Position numbers and translations under genes: made by a program. Shown piece after piece: positions 35,337 through 43,952 of a stretch of 64,000 nt of DNA (positions within the stretch are counted from its first letter, which is position 1; each line of letters starts with the position of its first letter). Origin of the DNA: Rhodobacter sp. (GTDB lineage Bacteria > Pseudomonadota > Alphaproteobacteria > Rhodobacterales > Rhodobacteraceae); NCBI GenBank assembly GCA_020250175.1, contig JADCEN010000015.1, positions 38,148 through 102,147 of the forward strand. Direction: 5' to 3'. The notes beneath the pieces were generated by a model that made no database searches, was not told where the DNA came from, and worked only from the letters and a program-made list of their open reading frames with translations.

Positions 35337-37793
35337 TCAGCCTCGCATGATCGTGCCCGCCGGATCGTAGAATGGGGCAAGCTGAGCATCGACCGGATAG
35401 TGCTGCCCGGCGATCTGCACGGCAAAGCCGCCCGCGTCGATCCAGTCGCGCGTCACACCCGCCGCGCGGTGCAGCGTCGCCAGCCCCACCATCGCGCCCA
35501 GTCGCCACCCCCACCCGCCCGAGGTCACATGGCCGACCAGTGCGCCGTCCTTCCAGATCGGCTCGTTGTGGATCAGGTAGGGACCGGCTTCCGCCGTCGC
35601 ACCGGGGACGCGGATCGCCACCGTGCGGTCGCGTGTCGCGGCGCCGAATTCGGCCTTCTGCGCCAGCAAGGCAGCGCGCCCGACGAAATCTACCTTGTCC
35701 AGCGCGACGGCGAAGCCCAGTCCAGTCTCGAACGGCGTGTCCTCCTCGGCGATGTCGTGGCCAAAGTGGCGGAACCCCTTTTCCAGCCGACAGGCACCCA
35801 ACGCGAACATTCCGGCATGGCGCAGTCCATACGTTGCCCCCTGCCGCAGCAGCGCCTCGTAGACGTGGGCGGTGAATTCAACCGGGATCAGAAGCTCATA
35901 CCCCAGCTCGCCAAGGAAAGACCGCCGGATCGCCCAGACCCGGGAATGGGCCAAGTCGATCTCCCGCGCGGCACCGAAGGGAAATGCCGCGTTGGACAGA
36001 TCGTCGCCCGAAAGGGCTTGCAGGATCGAGCGCGACGCCGGGCCGTGCAGTGTCAGAAGGCCATTAGCCCCGGTCGCATCGAAAACCTCGAACCGCCAGT
36101 CAGGGTCGGCATGCGCCCGGATATGGGCTTGGTCGCGGCTCTGGCTGGGATGTCCGGTGACGACCATGAACTGCTGATCCGCGATACGGGTGACGGTCAC
36201 ATCCGCCTCGATCCCGCCCTTGTGGTTCAGGAACTGCGTGTAGACCGAGGTGCCGACCGGCACATCCATCCGCGCGCCTGACACCCGGTCAAGCGCCCGC
36301 ACTGCATCCGGCCCTTGCACCAGGATCTTGCCATACATCGACTGGTCCAGAAGCACCGCCGCATCGCGCGCGGCCAGACATTCGTCCCGCACCATACCAG
36401 ACCAATCCTGCCAGCCCAGCGAGGGTCGGTCGGGCCAGCCCTTGCCCGCCGGGTCGAAATACATCGGCACTTCCCAACCAATGCGCTCGGACAGCGTCGC
36501 TCCTGCCGCGACCAGCCGATCATGCAACGGCACCCGCCTTATGCCGCGCGCGCTTTGCACCTGGCGCCCGGGCCATTGCAGCCCGTAGTGAAAGCCGATC
36601 GACTCCGCCGCCCGTTCGGCATTGTAGGCGACATTGCGCTGGAAGGGATGGGCGCGGGCCGTCAGCAAGGATCCCACGGCGCGCACGGGTTCCCCCTTGG
36701 CGATCCAGTGCGCCATGGTCAGCCCGAACCCGCCAGAGTTCAGGATGCCGTTCGAATTCAGCCCCGCAGCGATGAACAGCCCCGGCATTTCGGGCGCCGG
36801 TCCCAGATAGGGGCGGCCATCGGGCGTAAAGCTTTCCGGCCCGTTGAAGAAGGTCTGGATGCCGGTCTCGGCCAGCAGTGGAAAGCGCGCGAACATCAGT
36901 TCCAGCAAGGGTTCGACATGATCCATGTCGAAAGGAAGCTCGTCGAACTCGAACTCTGGCGGTATTCCGCCCTGCCCCCAGGCCTTGCCCTGCGCCTCGA
37001 AGCCGCCGACCAGTAGCTTGCCCGCGTCCTCCTTGGTGTAGATCCGCTCCTCCGCGACAACCAGAGCGGGAGTGGATCGCGCCAGCCCCGGCATCGGCTC
37101 GGTAACTATGTAGAAATGCTCGGTCGCGTGCAGCGGCACCGTGACGCCATGCTCTGCGGCGAAACGGGCGCTCCACATCCCGCCCGCAAGCAGGACCTTG
37201 TCCGTCGCGATCACCCCCTGCCCGGTGTCCACACCGCATACCCGGCCCATGGCCGTCAGGATCCGCAGCGCCGGGGTGTTCTCGAAGATCAGCGCTCCGC
37301 GCGCCCTGGCTCCTTTGGCCAGCGCCTGCGTCACGTCCAGGGGGTTCACCTGTCCGTTCGACGGCACATGGAACCCGCCGCGCACGTCGGACACCTCGAC
37401 AAAGGGGCAAAGCTCCAGGATGTCGTCGCGGTCTAGAAGCCGCGCCTCAACCTCCATCCGCGCGGCATGGTCGGCCTGCCGCAAAAGCTGTTCCCAGCGC
37501 ACGTCGGACAACGCCAGATGCAGCGTGCCGTTCTGCTTGTAGCCCGTGGCCTGCCCTGTCTCGACCTCAAGCTCGGTGAACAGCCGCGCGGTGTATTTCG
37601 ACAGGTCGGTCTGCGCACCGCTTTCGCGAAGCTGCCCGACAATTCCCGCCGCATGCCAGGTTGTGCCAGAGGCCAGTTGCTTGCGCTCCAGCAGCACCGG
37701 TCCCTCAACCCCCAGCTTCGCCAGATGGTAGAGTGTCGAGACGCCGATGATACCGCCTCCGATGATGACGACCGGGGCCGAGGTGGGGAGCAT
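35337..37793 (-). CDS. FAD-dependent oxidoreductase-GcvT fusion (dimethylglycine/sarcosine dehydrogenase-like)
   Basis: An 818-residue, full-length two-module enzyme. Module 1 (to about residue 390) is a DAO-type FAD domain with the N-terminal VVIIGGGIIGVSTLYHLAKLG and the His-flavin region SGTTWHAAGIVGQLRES; module 2 is GcvT plus its C-terminal barrel. Members demethylate glycine derivatives or other N-methyl amines and load the methylene group on tetrahydrofolate. AGGAG at -8 favours the start at MLPTSAP. It is first in a two-gene operon with the Tm-1-like gene and divergent from an IclR gene. Confidence 0.88.
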   Translation of the reverse strand: MLPTSAPVVIIGGGIIGVSTLYHLAKLGVEGPVLLERKQLASGTTWHAAGIVGQLRESGAQTDLSKYTARLFTELEVETGQATGYKQNGTLHLALSDVRWEQLLRQADHAARMEVEARLLDRDDILELCPFVEVSDVRGGFHVPSNGQVNPLDVTQALAKGARARGALIFENTPALRILTAMGRVCGVDTGQGVIATDKVLLAGGMWSARFAAEHGVTVPLHATEHFYIVTEPMPGLARSTPALVVAEERIYTKEDAGKLLVGGFEAQGKAWGQGGIPPEFEFDELPFDMDHVEPLLELMFARFPLLAETGIQTFFNGPESFTPDGRPYLGPAPEMPGLFIAAGLNSNGILNSGGFGLTMAHWIAKGEPVRAVGSLLTARAHPFQRNVAYNAERAAESIGFHYGLQWPGRQVQSARGIRRVPLHDRLVAAGATLSERIGWEVPMYFDPAGKGWPDRPSLGWQDWSGMVRDECLAARDAAVLLDQSMYGKILVQGPDAVRALDRVSGARMDVPVGTSVYTQFLNHKGGIEADVTVTRIADQQFMVVTGHPSQSRDQAHIRAHADPDWRFEVFDATGANGLLTLHGPASRSILQALSGDDLSNAAFPFGAAREIDLAHSRVWAIRRSFLGELGYELLIPVEFTAHVYEALLRQGATYGLRHAGMFALGACRLEKGFRHFGHDIAEEDTPFETGLGFAVALDKVDFVGRAALLAQKAEFGAATRDRTVAIRVPGATAEAGPYLIHNEPIWKDGALVGHVTSGGWGWRLGAMVGLATLHRAAGVTRDWIDAGGFAVQIAGQHYPVDAQLAPFYDPAGTIMRG

Positions 37794-37806
37794 CGCGGTC
37801 TCCTGA

Positions 37807-37838
37807 TGGTTCAAATAGTGGACCTTGTGGTTCTATTT
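37807..37838. promoter_or_regulatory. Candidate IclR operator/promoter region
   Basis: The short divergent region has two TGGTTC direct repeats 21 bases apart (37807, 37828), each next to one arm of an AAATAG/CTATTT inverted repeat (37813-37818 and 37833-37838). The two-turn spacing fits a dimer-of-dimers regulator such as the IclR-type protein encoded at 37895. Confidence 0.4.
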
Positions 37839-37894
37839 ATGATCCTATACACGGGGCGCACCTGTCAATCCAGCCGCATCAAGGGCTCCGCAAA

Positions 37895-38686
37895 ATGAGC
37901 ACAGTAGACAAGACCCTGAAATTACTTGGCTATCTGAAGACAACCTCACCAGAACTGGGTCTAAGCCAGTTCACGCGGCTTTCGGGCGACGACAAGGCAT
38001 CGACGCATCGGAGGCTGACAGAGCTGACAAGGGCAGGGTTTCTGGAACAGGATCCGGTGACCAAGGCATACCGGCTTGGCGCTGCCCTGACCCGTCTTGC
38101 CCTGACCCGTGAGCAGTCTTTTCCCCTCGCTGAAAACGCGCGGCGGGTTCTTGAACGACTTTATGAGCAGGTAGCAGAGACGGTCCACGTTTCCATTGTT
38201 CAGGGCGAGGATGGCCTTGGCACGCTGGCGCATATAGACGACCGAAGCCACGGAAATCGCGTCTACATCGAGCCTGCCGATGTCTTGCCGTTTCATGCGA
38301 CTGCGTCGGGGATCGTCACGCTTGCTTTCGCGGAACCGGCCTTTCGCGACAAGATTCTTGCCCGGCGGTTCGACAGGCTAACCAGCGAGACCGAAACCGA
38401 CCCGGCGGTTCTGGCCCTGCACCTGGAAGACGCCCGCCGCAGCGGGTTCGGCCGCTCGGAAGGAGCCTATGAACCCGATGTGTTCAGCGTCGCGGCGCCC
38501 CTGTTCGGTCGCGATGGCACCTGCAAGGGTGCCATCGCGACAGCCATGCCGAAAGCCCGCTTCACTGAAACGTCCGAGGAGCGGATCCTCGCTGCCGTCG
38601 CAAAGGCTGCCTCAGACCTCACATCGTATTGGGGCGGTGAGCTACCGAGGAAGCTGAAAGCGACGTGGGACTACCTTATCGAATAG
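37895..38686 (+). CDS. IclR-family transcriptional regulator
   Basis: A 263-residue IclR protein with a winged helix (VDKTLKLLGYLKTTSPELGLSQFTRLSGDDKASTHRRLTEL region) and an effector domain containing LPFHATASGIVTLAF and AAPLFGRDGTCKGAIATAMP. It is divergent from the FAD-GcvT/Tm-1 operon. It is the last apparently intact catabolic-region gene before the tniABQ transposon, whose left end begins 60 bases after its stop. Confidence 0.9.
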   Translation: MSTVDKTLKLLGYLKTTSPELGLSQFTRLSGDDKASTHRRLTELTRAGFLEQDPVTKAYRLGAALTRLALTREQSFPLAENARRVLERLYEQVAETVHVSIVQGEDGLGTLAHIDDRSHGNRVYIEPADVLPFHATASGIVTLAFAEPAFRDKILARRFDRLTSETETDPAVLALHLEDARRSGFGRSEGAYEPDVFSVAAPLFGRDGTCKGAIATAMPKARFTETSEERILAAVAKAASDLTSYWGGELPRKLKATWDYLIE

Positions 38687-38751
38687 CGCCGCCGGACCCC
38701 AACACGGCCAAGTGCTCGGCTTGCGCGCCAGTCATGTCGAGCGCCTGTCGC

Positions 38752-38806
38752 GTTGCCCTTAAATCCGGCACACGGCGCGTTGGGCAGAGTTTGTTGCCCT
38801 TAAATG
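38752..38806. repeat. Left-end TniA-type binding repeats
   Basis: Two copies of TTGCCCTTAAATN at 38754 and 38794, 40 bases apart, one inside the terminal repeat and one just before the tniQ stop. Confidence 0.7.
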
Positions 38807-38812
38807 TGATAT

Positions 38813-39658
38813 TCAGACGCCAGCTCGTCGGAGTTCTTCCCGGTTTCGCAGTACAATCCGGTCAACTGCAGCAAGAAGACGGGGCTCCTTTTCAAACGCA
38901 CGAAGCAAGGCAACTCTTGCGTACCCATCGAGGCCAGTGCTGAACATTGCCGCTTTGACCATTGGACGTGACTGAGCCACGGCGATGGCAGCAAGGCAGA
39001 AGAGTCTCACGTCGGGTCTGGGACTTTGAAGGGCAAAGGCCGCATCCGCGCGAACGGACTTGAGCGCCTTGGCATAGGTGGCCGCCCGCATGGCGCGTCG
39101 AAGTTTGTTGGCGCAGTTGGACGTCACAGCGCTTTCGAGCAACCCTGCCCCGCTTCGGGCACGACGCACCAGCTTTTCGGATATTCGGTTGGGATCAGGC
39201 TTGATGAGGATCGAACGCAGTTGGGTGCCGCAGATCTGGCAGTCGAATGCCCATAACTTCCGCCACTGTTTGAGCGCTATGCCACGCCGAGAGCAGTCGG
39301 GACACGATTGGAACGCGACCTGCGCCGTCATCAGGGCTTCGGTTTGGGTCATTGTCCCAAAGGCAAGAGATTGAACAGTTTCAACGGTAACACGGGCGGC
39401 AATCGATATCTTTTCTGCAGTGTTCGCGTCCACCTCGACGTCAAAATCCAGCATGGCGACCTGTCGCTTATCGACTCCAATATGTGCCAAGAGCTCGTCG
39501 ACCTCGCAATGGTTGGCGACCGCCAGTCGCGTCAGCCATCCAGAAAGCAGCTCATCTGCAAGAGGCGTTACAGTTTTCGGCAACGGGCGCTGCTTCAAGC
39601 TCTGGCCTTCTCGAGCCGCCGTTGGGCATTCGCATGGCGCGACCAAACCGGTGTCCAT
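38813..39658 (-). CDS. tniQ: TniQ-family target-selection protein
   Basis: A 281-residue TniQ/TnsD-family protein. The N-terminal LADELLSGWLTRLA is the hallmark (LPGESLxSWLxRLA-like), and a zinc ribbon follows at CPDCSRRGIALKQWRKLWAFDCQICGTQL (Cys pairs). In Tn5053-type elements TniQ is needed for transposition, probably linking TniB to the target. Its start overlaps the end of tniB by 64 bases. Confidence 0.85.
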   Translation of the reverse strand: MDTGLVAPCECPTAAREGQSLKQRPLPKTVTPLADELLSGWLTRLAVANHCEVDELLAHIGVDKRQVAMLDFDVEVDANTAEKISIAARVTVETVQSLAFGTMTQTEALMTAQVAFQSCPDCSRRGIALKQWRKLWAFDCQICGTQLRSILIKPDPNRISEKLVRRARSGAGLLESAVTSNCANKLRRAMRAATYAKALKSVRADAAFALQSPRPDVRLFCLAAIAVAQSRPMVKAAMFSTGLDGYARVALLRAFEKEPRLLAAVDRIVLRNREELRRAGV

Positions 39659-40473
39659 TTAGCAACTGCATCGTCGGTGATGCATTCCTGGCCGGTGACG
39701 ATTGCGTCGATGGACAGGTCCTTGACCAAGGAAAAGATCCGCGAGGTCACCCCGCCGGTCAGCGCCAGTATCTGCTTGAGCGATTTGACCTTCAGATTGG
39801 ACTTCTTCGCGAGCGGCATGGCCGCGATCAGGGTCTGGATCATGTCCGAGAACTCGGCATCGTCGCGCCAGTTTGGCAGGTGGTGTTCGTCCAGGCGTCG
39901 CGCGAGTTGGACATCGCCGCGAATGGCATCGACCGCTTCGCTGACTCCAAAGCAAACCAGCGATGCCTCGAGTTCATTGCTGAGATAACGTAGGACATTC
40001 AGGAAGCGGCGTTGTTCGCGATGTGTTCCCGCGAGGAGGTTGTGGACTTCGTCGATCATGATCATCCGAAGCCCGAGGTCGCGAAGAAGGCCAACGACGC
40101 GGACCTCAAGCGAAGCGACACTCTGGGCCCGCAAGCTTAGCGCCGATGACGGGGCGCCGACGGCAGCGAGGATGTGCATATAGAACCGCCGCTCGTCCGG
40201 GGCCGGTGGTGCCTGCAAAAGAAGAAGCGGGGTGCGCGTGATACCTGATTTCGGATCGTATTCCGGCGCGTACCTGCGCGACAGGTTTCGGGCGATCATC
40301 GTCTTGCCGATGCCGGAGGCCCCATGCACGAGAAGGCCCGGCATTCGAGTCTGCCGTGGCATCTCGATGAGGCCTTGCAGCCGGTCCAGCACCTGTTCCG
40401 CCCGCGGAAAGCCGATCCAGATGTCCGATTGAATGAGGGCGATACGGCCGTCTTCTATTGTTTCTGCCCTCAA
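39595..40473 (-). CDS. tniB: TniB-family AAA+ ATPase
   Basis: A 292-residue AAA+ ATPase with Walker A GASGIGKT, Walker B MIMIDEVHNLLAG and a sensor-like FLNVLRYLSNELEASLVCFG, as in TniB/TnsC-family regulators. It would activate the TniA transposase and sense target DNA. I place the start at a TTG overlapping the tniA stop; a longer frame reaches 40554 but lies inside tniA. The exact start is uncertain. Confidence 0.82.
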   Translation of the reverse strand: MRAETIEDGRIALIQSDIWIGFPRAEQVLDRLQGLIEMPRQTRMPGLLVHGASGIGKTMIARNLSRRYAPEYDPKSGITRTPLLLLQAPPAPDERRFYMHILAAVGAPSSALSLRAQSVASLEVRVVGLLRDLGLRMIMIDEVHNLLAGTHREQRRFLNVLRYLSNELEASLVCFGVSEAVDAIRGDVQLARRLDEHHLPNWRDDAEFSDMIQTLIAAMPLAKKSNLKVKSLKQILALTGGVTSRIFSLVKDLSIDAIVTGQECITDDAVAKWTPVWSRHANAQRRLEKARA

Positions 40474-40474
40474 T

Positions 40475-42118
40475 TCACCAGCGCTCCACTTTGAACATGG
40501 GGCGCGATGTATCACCCGTGTCGACCGGTCGCAGCCCCTCCGACGCCCGATCATCGGCGGCCAGACCCTTCATCGAAGAATTCCTTTCACGGGATCGGCG
40601 CTCTGCCTTGGTCAGCGCGCGGCTTTCACCCTCGATTTGGCGTTGCAGCCGGATCAATTCGGCGAGGACCAATTCATTCGTGCCCACTTTCCCCATGGCC
40701 CGTGCCTTTTGCATGGCCTCGCGGTATTCCCAGAGCGACACCGGCGGGATTTCCAGGTTGCGGTACCGTGCCTCGACACATCTGCCGCCATCCAGTTCGA
40801 CCCAAACGGCCGAGAGGTCGCGGGGATCGTAGCGGACGACCACCTTTCCGTCCCGGCGACCAACATAACCCGCGAGGGCGTCGGACCAGTAGCGCAGGTC
40901 GAACAGATGGATGCCGTCACGACGCACCTGCCGCTGCTCACTTGGCAGGAAACTCACCCGAAACGCCTCCATGTCGAAGGGGATGTCGCCGGCCATTTCA
41001 CTGGCGAGCGCTTCCCACTTGGCGACAGGTGTGCAGCCAAGGCTCGAATGAATGCTGTTGTTGTAGCGACAGATTTCCAAGGCAAACCATCGATCGAACT
41101 CTCGCAAAGTCATCGCCGCCATGGCTTCCGCGTCATAGCCGCCTTTGGCCGCGACCGACGACTGAGTTGTTCCCGGCAGGAGATGCACCGCGCCCATCAT
41201 GGTCCCGATCAGTCGCTCGACATGCCCACCAAAGTGAGGGCTTCCCGGCGGTCGATAGACCAGATTGATCCCCCATTCGGCGCAGGCCGATTGAAAGGCG
41301 CGTGACCGAAAATCGCGGCCATTGTCGACGTGAATGCTGTCTGGCTTGCCTTGCGCGGGCCACGGGATGTTACATTCGAGGTCAGCCAGAAACTCTGCTT
41401 TGGGGACGACGGCCCGCGTGAGGCACAAGGCCACTGAAAGGCGGGACGGCGCCTCGAAGCTGACGTGGTATCCCGTAACCATGCGCGTGGCGATGTCGAT
41501 CGCCAAGGTCACCCAAGGCCGGCCGATGGGTTTGCGCTCGAAACTGTCGACAAGGATGATGTCCGCTGGTGTGTGATCGATCTGCACAACGTCAAGCGGT
41601 CGTTCTGATCTGTTCCTTCCCGTCACCGGCGCAAACCTTTGGCGCGCTGCCTTTGCGCCCTCGCGCGCTTTCATGACTTCACGGGCATCCATCGCATCAA
41701 GCCGTCGCTGAACGGTACGACGCGTTGGGGGCTGAAGCCCCCGCTCACGACAGGCACTGCGGATTTCAGTCACAACTCGCGCCAGGCTGGGGCGTTCTCG
41801 CCGTAGGTAGTATCGAGTCAAATGGTCTTCGATGATGCCTTCGACATCACCGGGCACCATGATCGACCCCGTGGGTCGGCCGCGTTTGCGGGGAACAAGA
41901 GCGCTTGTCCGGCCACCTTCTTCTGCAAGCCGTCGGATCCAGCGCCAGACTGTGGTCTTGCTGACGCCAAGCTCCCAGACTGCATCACGTATACCGCTTT
42001 CCAAGCTCCCGGTGCGATTGAGATACGCCTGTACAAGCGGTCGAAGGACCGATGCTCGGCGCAGCGCCTCAGCACCAGCATCGCCATAGTCTTCGTCATT
42101 ACCTTCTAACGCTGCCAA
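40475..42118 (-). CDS. tniA: TniA-family DDE transposase (Mu/rve type)
   Basis: A 547-residue transposase: N-terminal helix-turn-helix (ELGVSKTTVWRWIRRLAEEG near residue 50), catalytic rve core with Asp181 (QIDHT), Asp265 (VDNGRDF) and Glu301 (GGHVERLIG), the last two separated by exactly 35 residues as in DD35E enzymes, and a Mu-type C-terminal barrel. All catalytic residues are present, so it looks active. The start appears to be TTG at 42118. Confidence 0.88.
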   Translation of the reverse strand: MAALEGNDEDYGDAGAEALRRASVLRPLVQAYLNRTGSLESGIRDAVWELGVSKTTVWRWIRRLAEEGGRTSALVPRKRGRPTGSIMVPGDVEGIIEDHLTRYYLRRERPSLARVVTEIRSACRERGLQPPTRRTVQRRLDAMDAREVMKAREGAKAARQRFAPVTGRNRSERPLDVVQIDHTPADIILVDSFERKPIGRPWVTLAIDIATRMVTGYHVSFEAPSRLSVALCLTRAVVPKAEFLADLECNIPWPAQGKPDSIHVDNGRDFRSRAFQSACAEWGINLVYRPPGSPHFGGHVERLIGTMMGAVHLLPGTTQSSVAAKGGYDAEAMAAMTLREFDRWFALEICRYNNSIHSSLGCTPVAKWEALASEMAGDIPFDMEAFRVSFLPSEQRQVRRDGIHLFDLRYWSDALAGYVGRRDGKVVVRYDPRDLSAVWVELDGGRCVEARYRNLEIPPVSLWEYREAMQKARAMGKVGTNELVLAELIRLQRQIEGESRALTKAERRSRERNSSMKGLAADDRASEGLRPVDTGDTSRPMFKVERW

Positions 42119-42146
42119 CTGTCCAATCCCGTGAACCCTGTGTCAG

Positions 42147-42246
42147 CTTTAACGGCAAGAATGTCGGATTTAAAGGCAAGATACCATATTTAATGGCAAG
42201 ACCGCCCCGTTGATTTTGTTGACTTTCGTATACCGCATTTAAGGGC
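42147..42246. repeat. Right-end TniA-type binding repeats
   Basis: Four copies of the same motif in inverse orientation (consensus ATTTAANGGCAAG) at 42147, 42167, 42186 and 42235. The first three are spaced about 20 bases, two helical turns. The unequal number and spacing of sites at the two ends would give the element left/right polarity. Confidence 0.7.
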
Positions 42247-42347
42247 TACGCGACACCCGGTCAGGACACGCCGCGAAAAGGCACAGGTGGCGACGATCTC
42301 GGCTCACAACGACCGGTCGATCGGCGATCTGGTTGCTGAAGCTAGTG

Positions 42348-42805
42348 TCAGGACTCGTTCTTGCATCACAGCCAGAACATGACGGTTGCAGCGAGGGCGA
42401 CGGCGGAGAGGAAGACCTTCGGGCATCTGTCGTAGCGTGTTGCGACGCGCCGCCAGTCCTTGAGCCACCAGAACATGATCTCGATCCGGTTGCGGCGTCT
42501 GTAGCGGCGCTTGTCATGCGTGGTGGGCTTGCCGCGCGACTTTCTGCCGGGGATGCACGGCTTTATCCCCTTGTCTTTCAACGCCTCTCTGAACCAATCA
42601 GCATCATAGCCCGGTCTGCCGGCAGCCATTCTGCCTTTGGCAGGCTGCTCAGCAGGGCGGCCGCACCCGAGTAGTCACTGACCTGGCCTGCGGTAATGAA
42701 GAAGCGGATCGGGCGGCCTTCGGCGTCGGTGACAGCCTGCAGCCTGGTGTTCATGCCGCCTTTGGTTCGACCGATCAGACGGCCTCTCTGGTCGGCTGGC
42801 CCCCC
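42348..42805 (-). pseudogene. Truncated, frameshifted IS5-family transposase
   Basis: The 3' half of an IS5-family (IS427-group-like) transposase: RLIGRTKGGMNTRLQAVTDA...GQVSDYSGAAALL in one frame, then GYDADWFREALKDKGIKPCIPGRKSRGK...NRIEIMFWWLKDWRRVATRYDRCPK in another. One missing G near 42613 causes the shift. The N-terminal half is gone; at about 42805 the sequence passes directly into a TRAP permease gene. The 3' element end is probably near 42348 (GTCAGGACTCG). Confidence 0.82.
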
Positions 42806-43153
42806 TTTTTCGACCGCAGGCTGGTCGCCGTGATCGGGCTGATGATCCTGTCCGGCATGGTGCTGGAAGGGGCGGCGAACATCCTTCTGATCACCCCCAT
42901 CGTGATGCCGGTCCTGGTGCAGGCCGGGTTCGACCCGGTGCATATGGGCATCCTGATCGTGCTTCTGATCAACGTCGGCGGGCTGACGCCCCCGGTCGGG
43001 GTCATCATGTTCACCACCTGCGGCATCCTTGACGTCAAGACCGGCGCATTCGCCCGCGCCGCCCTGCCCTACTTCCTGGCCTTCGCCCTCTTCTTCGCCC
43101 TTCTGGTGCTGGTGCCGGCCCTTTCAACCGCGCTTCCGAATGCGCTAATGTAG
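42806..43153 (+). pseudogene. C-terminal fragment of a TRAP transporter large permease (DctM type)
   Basis: About 115 residues with the terminal DctM-like membrane segments (GMVLEGAANILLITPIVMP; LINVGGLTPPVGVIMF; PYFLAFALFFALLVLVPALS). A full DctM is about 430 residues, so the first three quarters are missing, cut at the IS5 fragment. A methionine-initiated 107-residue frame exists but would not make a functional carrier. It implies a lost dicarboxylate-type uptake operon next to the GntR gene. Confidence 0.85.
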
Positions 43154-43172
43154 ATCACGGGCGCGGCGGGTC

Positions 43173-43910
43173 ATGGCGACAGATCAATCCGAAGACTGGG
43201 GACAGGGACCACGCGACACGGCGCCATCGGCGCCGCTGGGCTCGTCCGTGGCACAGATCCACGAGGTCCTGCGCAGCCGCATCGTCACCTTCGACCTGCC
43301 CCCCGGCGCGCGCCTGTCGCGCAGCGATCTGGCGGAACGGTTCGGCGTCAGCGCCTCGCCCCTGCGCGAGGCGATCCAGCTTCTGGAACTCGAGGGCCTG
43401 GTCGCCACCTTCCGCCAGTCGCGGACCGTGGTCACCCATATCGACCCCGGCCTTCTGCGGCAGGAACAGTTCCTGCGGGCGGGTATCGAATGCGAGGTGG
43501 TGAACGCCCTGGCCGCCATGCCGGACAAGCAGGGCCTGCGCAAGGCCTCGGCCATCCTGCGGATGCAGAAGGTCCTGATCGAAGAGCCCGACCAGATCGA
43601 TCTCTTCCGCAAACTGGATGACGACTTTCACGCCGAGCTGTTCCACGCCGCGGGCCGCAGTGCCCTGCATGACCTGCTGCGTCAAATGACCAGCCAGATG
43701 GCCCGGCTGCGTATGCTCGACCTGCCCAGCGAAGGCAAGCTGGCCTCCATCGTCGCACTGCACGAAGAGATCCTTGCGGCAATCCTTGCCGGCGACCGCC
43801 ACGCCGCCGCCGATGCGATGCGCAGGCATCTCTCCGGCACCATCGCCCGGCTTCCGGCGATCATGGCCCAGTACCCGGACTACTTCCTGCGCGATCCTCA
43901 GGCCCGCTAG
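43173..43910 (+). CDS. GntR-family regulator, FCD subfamily
   Basis: A 245-residue protein: GntR winged helix (LPPGARLSRSDLAERFGVSASPLREAIQLLELEGLV region) and FCD domain (DDDFHAELFHAAGRSALHDLL; EEILAAILAGDRHAAADAM). It starts 20 bases after the TRAP permease fragment in the same direction, so it was probably the regulator of that lost uptake operon and is now orphaned. Confidence 0.88.
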   Translation: MATDQSEDWGQGPRDTAPSAPLGSSVAQIHEVLRSRIVTFDLPPGARLSRSDLAERFGVSASPLREAIQLLELEGLVATFRQSRTVVTHIDPGLLRQEQFLRAGIECEVVNALAAMPDKQGLRKASAILRMQKVLIEEPDQIDLFRKLDDDFHAELFHAAGRSALHDLLRQMTSQMARLRMLDLPSEGKLASIVALHEEILAAILAGDRHAAADAMRRHLSGTIARLPAIMAQYPDYFLRDPQAR

Positions 43911-43952
43911 CCAGCCCGGTCCCTCGCGACACGTGGCGACTCTTCATCCGTC

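Larger units (their letters stand above)
38746..42255 (-). mobile_element. Compact tniA-tniB-tniQ transposon (Tn5053/Tn402-like family, Mu-type)
   Basis: Bounded by terminal inverted repeats TGTCGCGTTGCCCTTAAATC (38746) and, inverted at 42255, TGTCGCGTAGCCCTTAAATG. The 3.5-kb element holds only the three transposition genes; no resolvase tniR, res site or cargo is present. Subterminal copies of the repeat (two left, four right) are typical multiple TniA-binding sites. The flanking five bases (GCGCC left, CCCGG right) do not match, so there is no target-site duplication. Confidence 0.85.

Noticed and set aside
38687..38745. Five-base target duplication of the tniABQ element
   Set aside because: GCGCC on the left and CCCGG on the right do not match, so I do not claim a duplication.
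42812..43153. Intact small TRAP membrane protein
   Set aside because: An ATG/GTG-initiated frame exists, but the sequence is only the last part of a DctM-type permease abutting an IS fragment.
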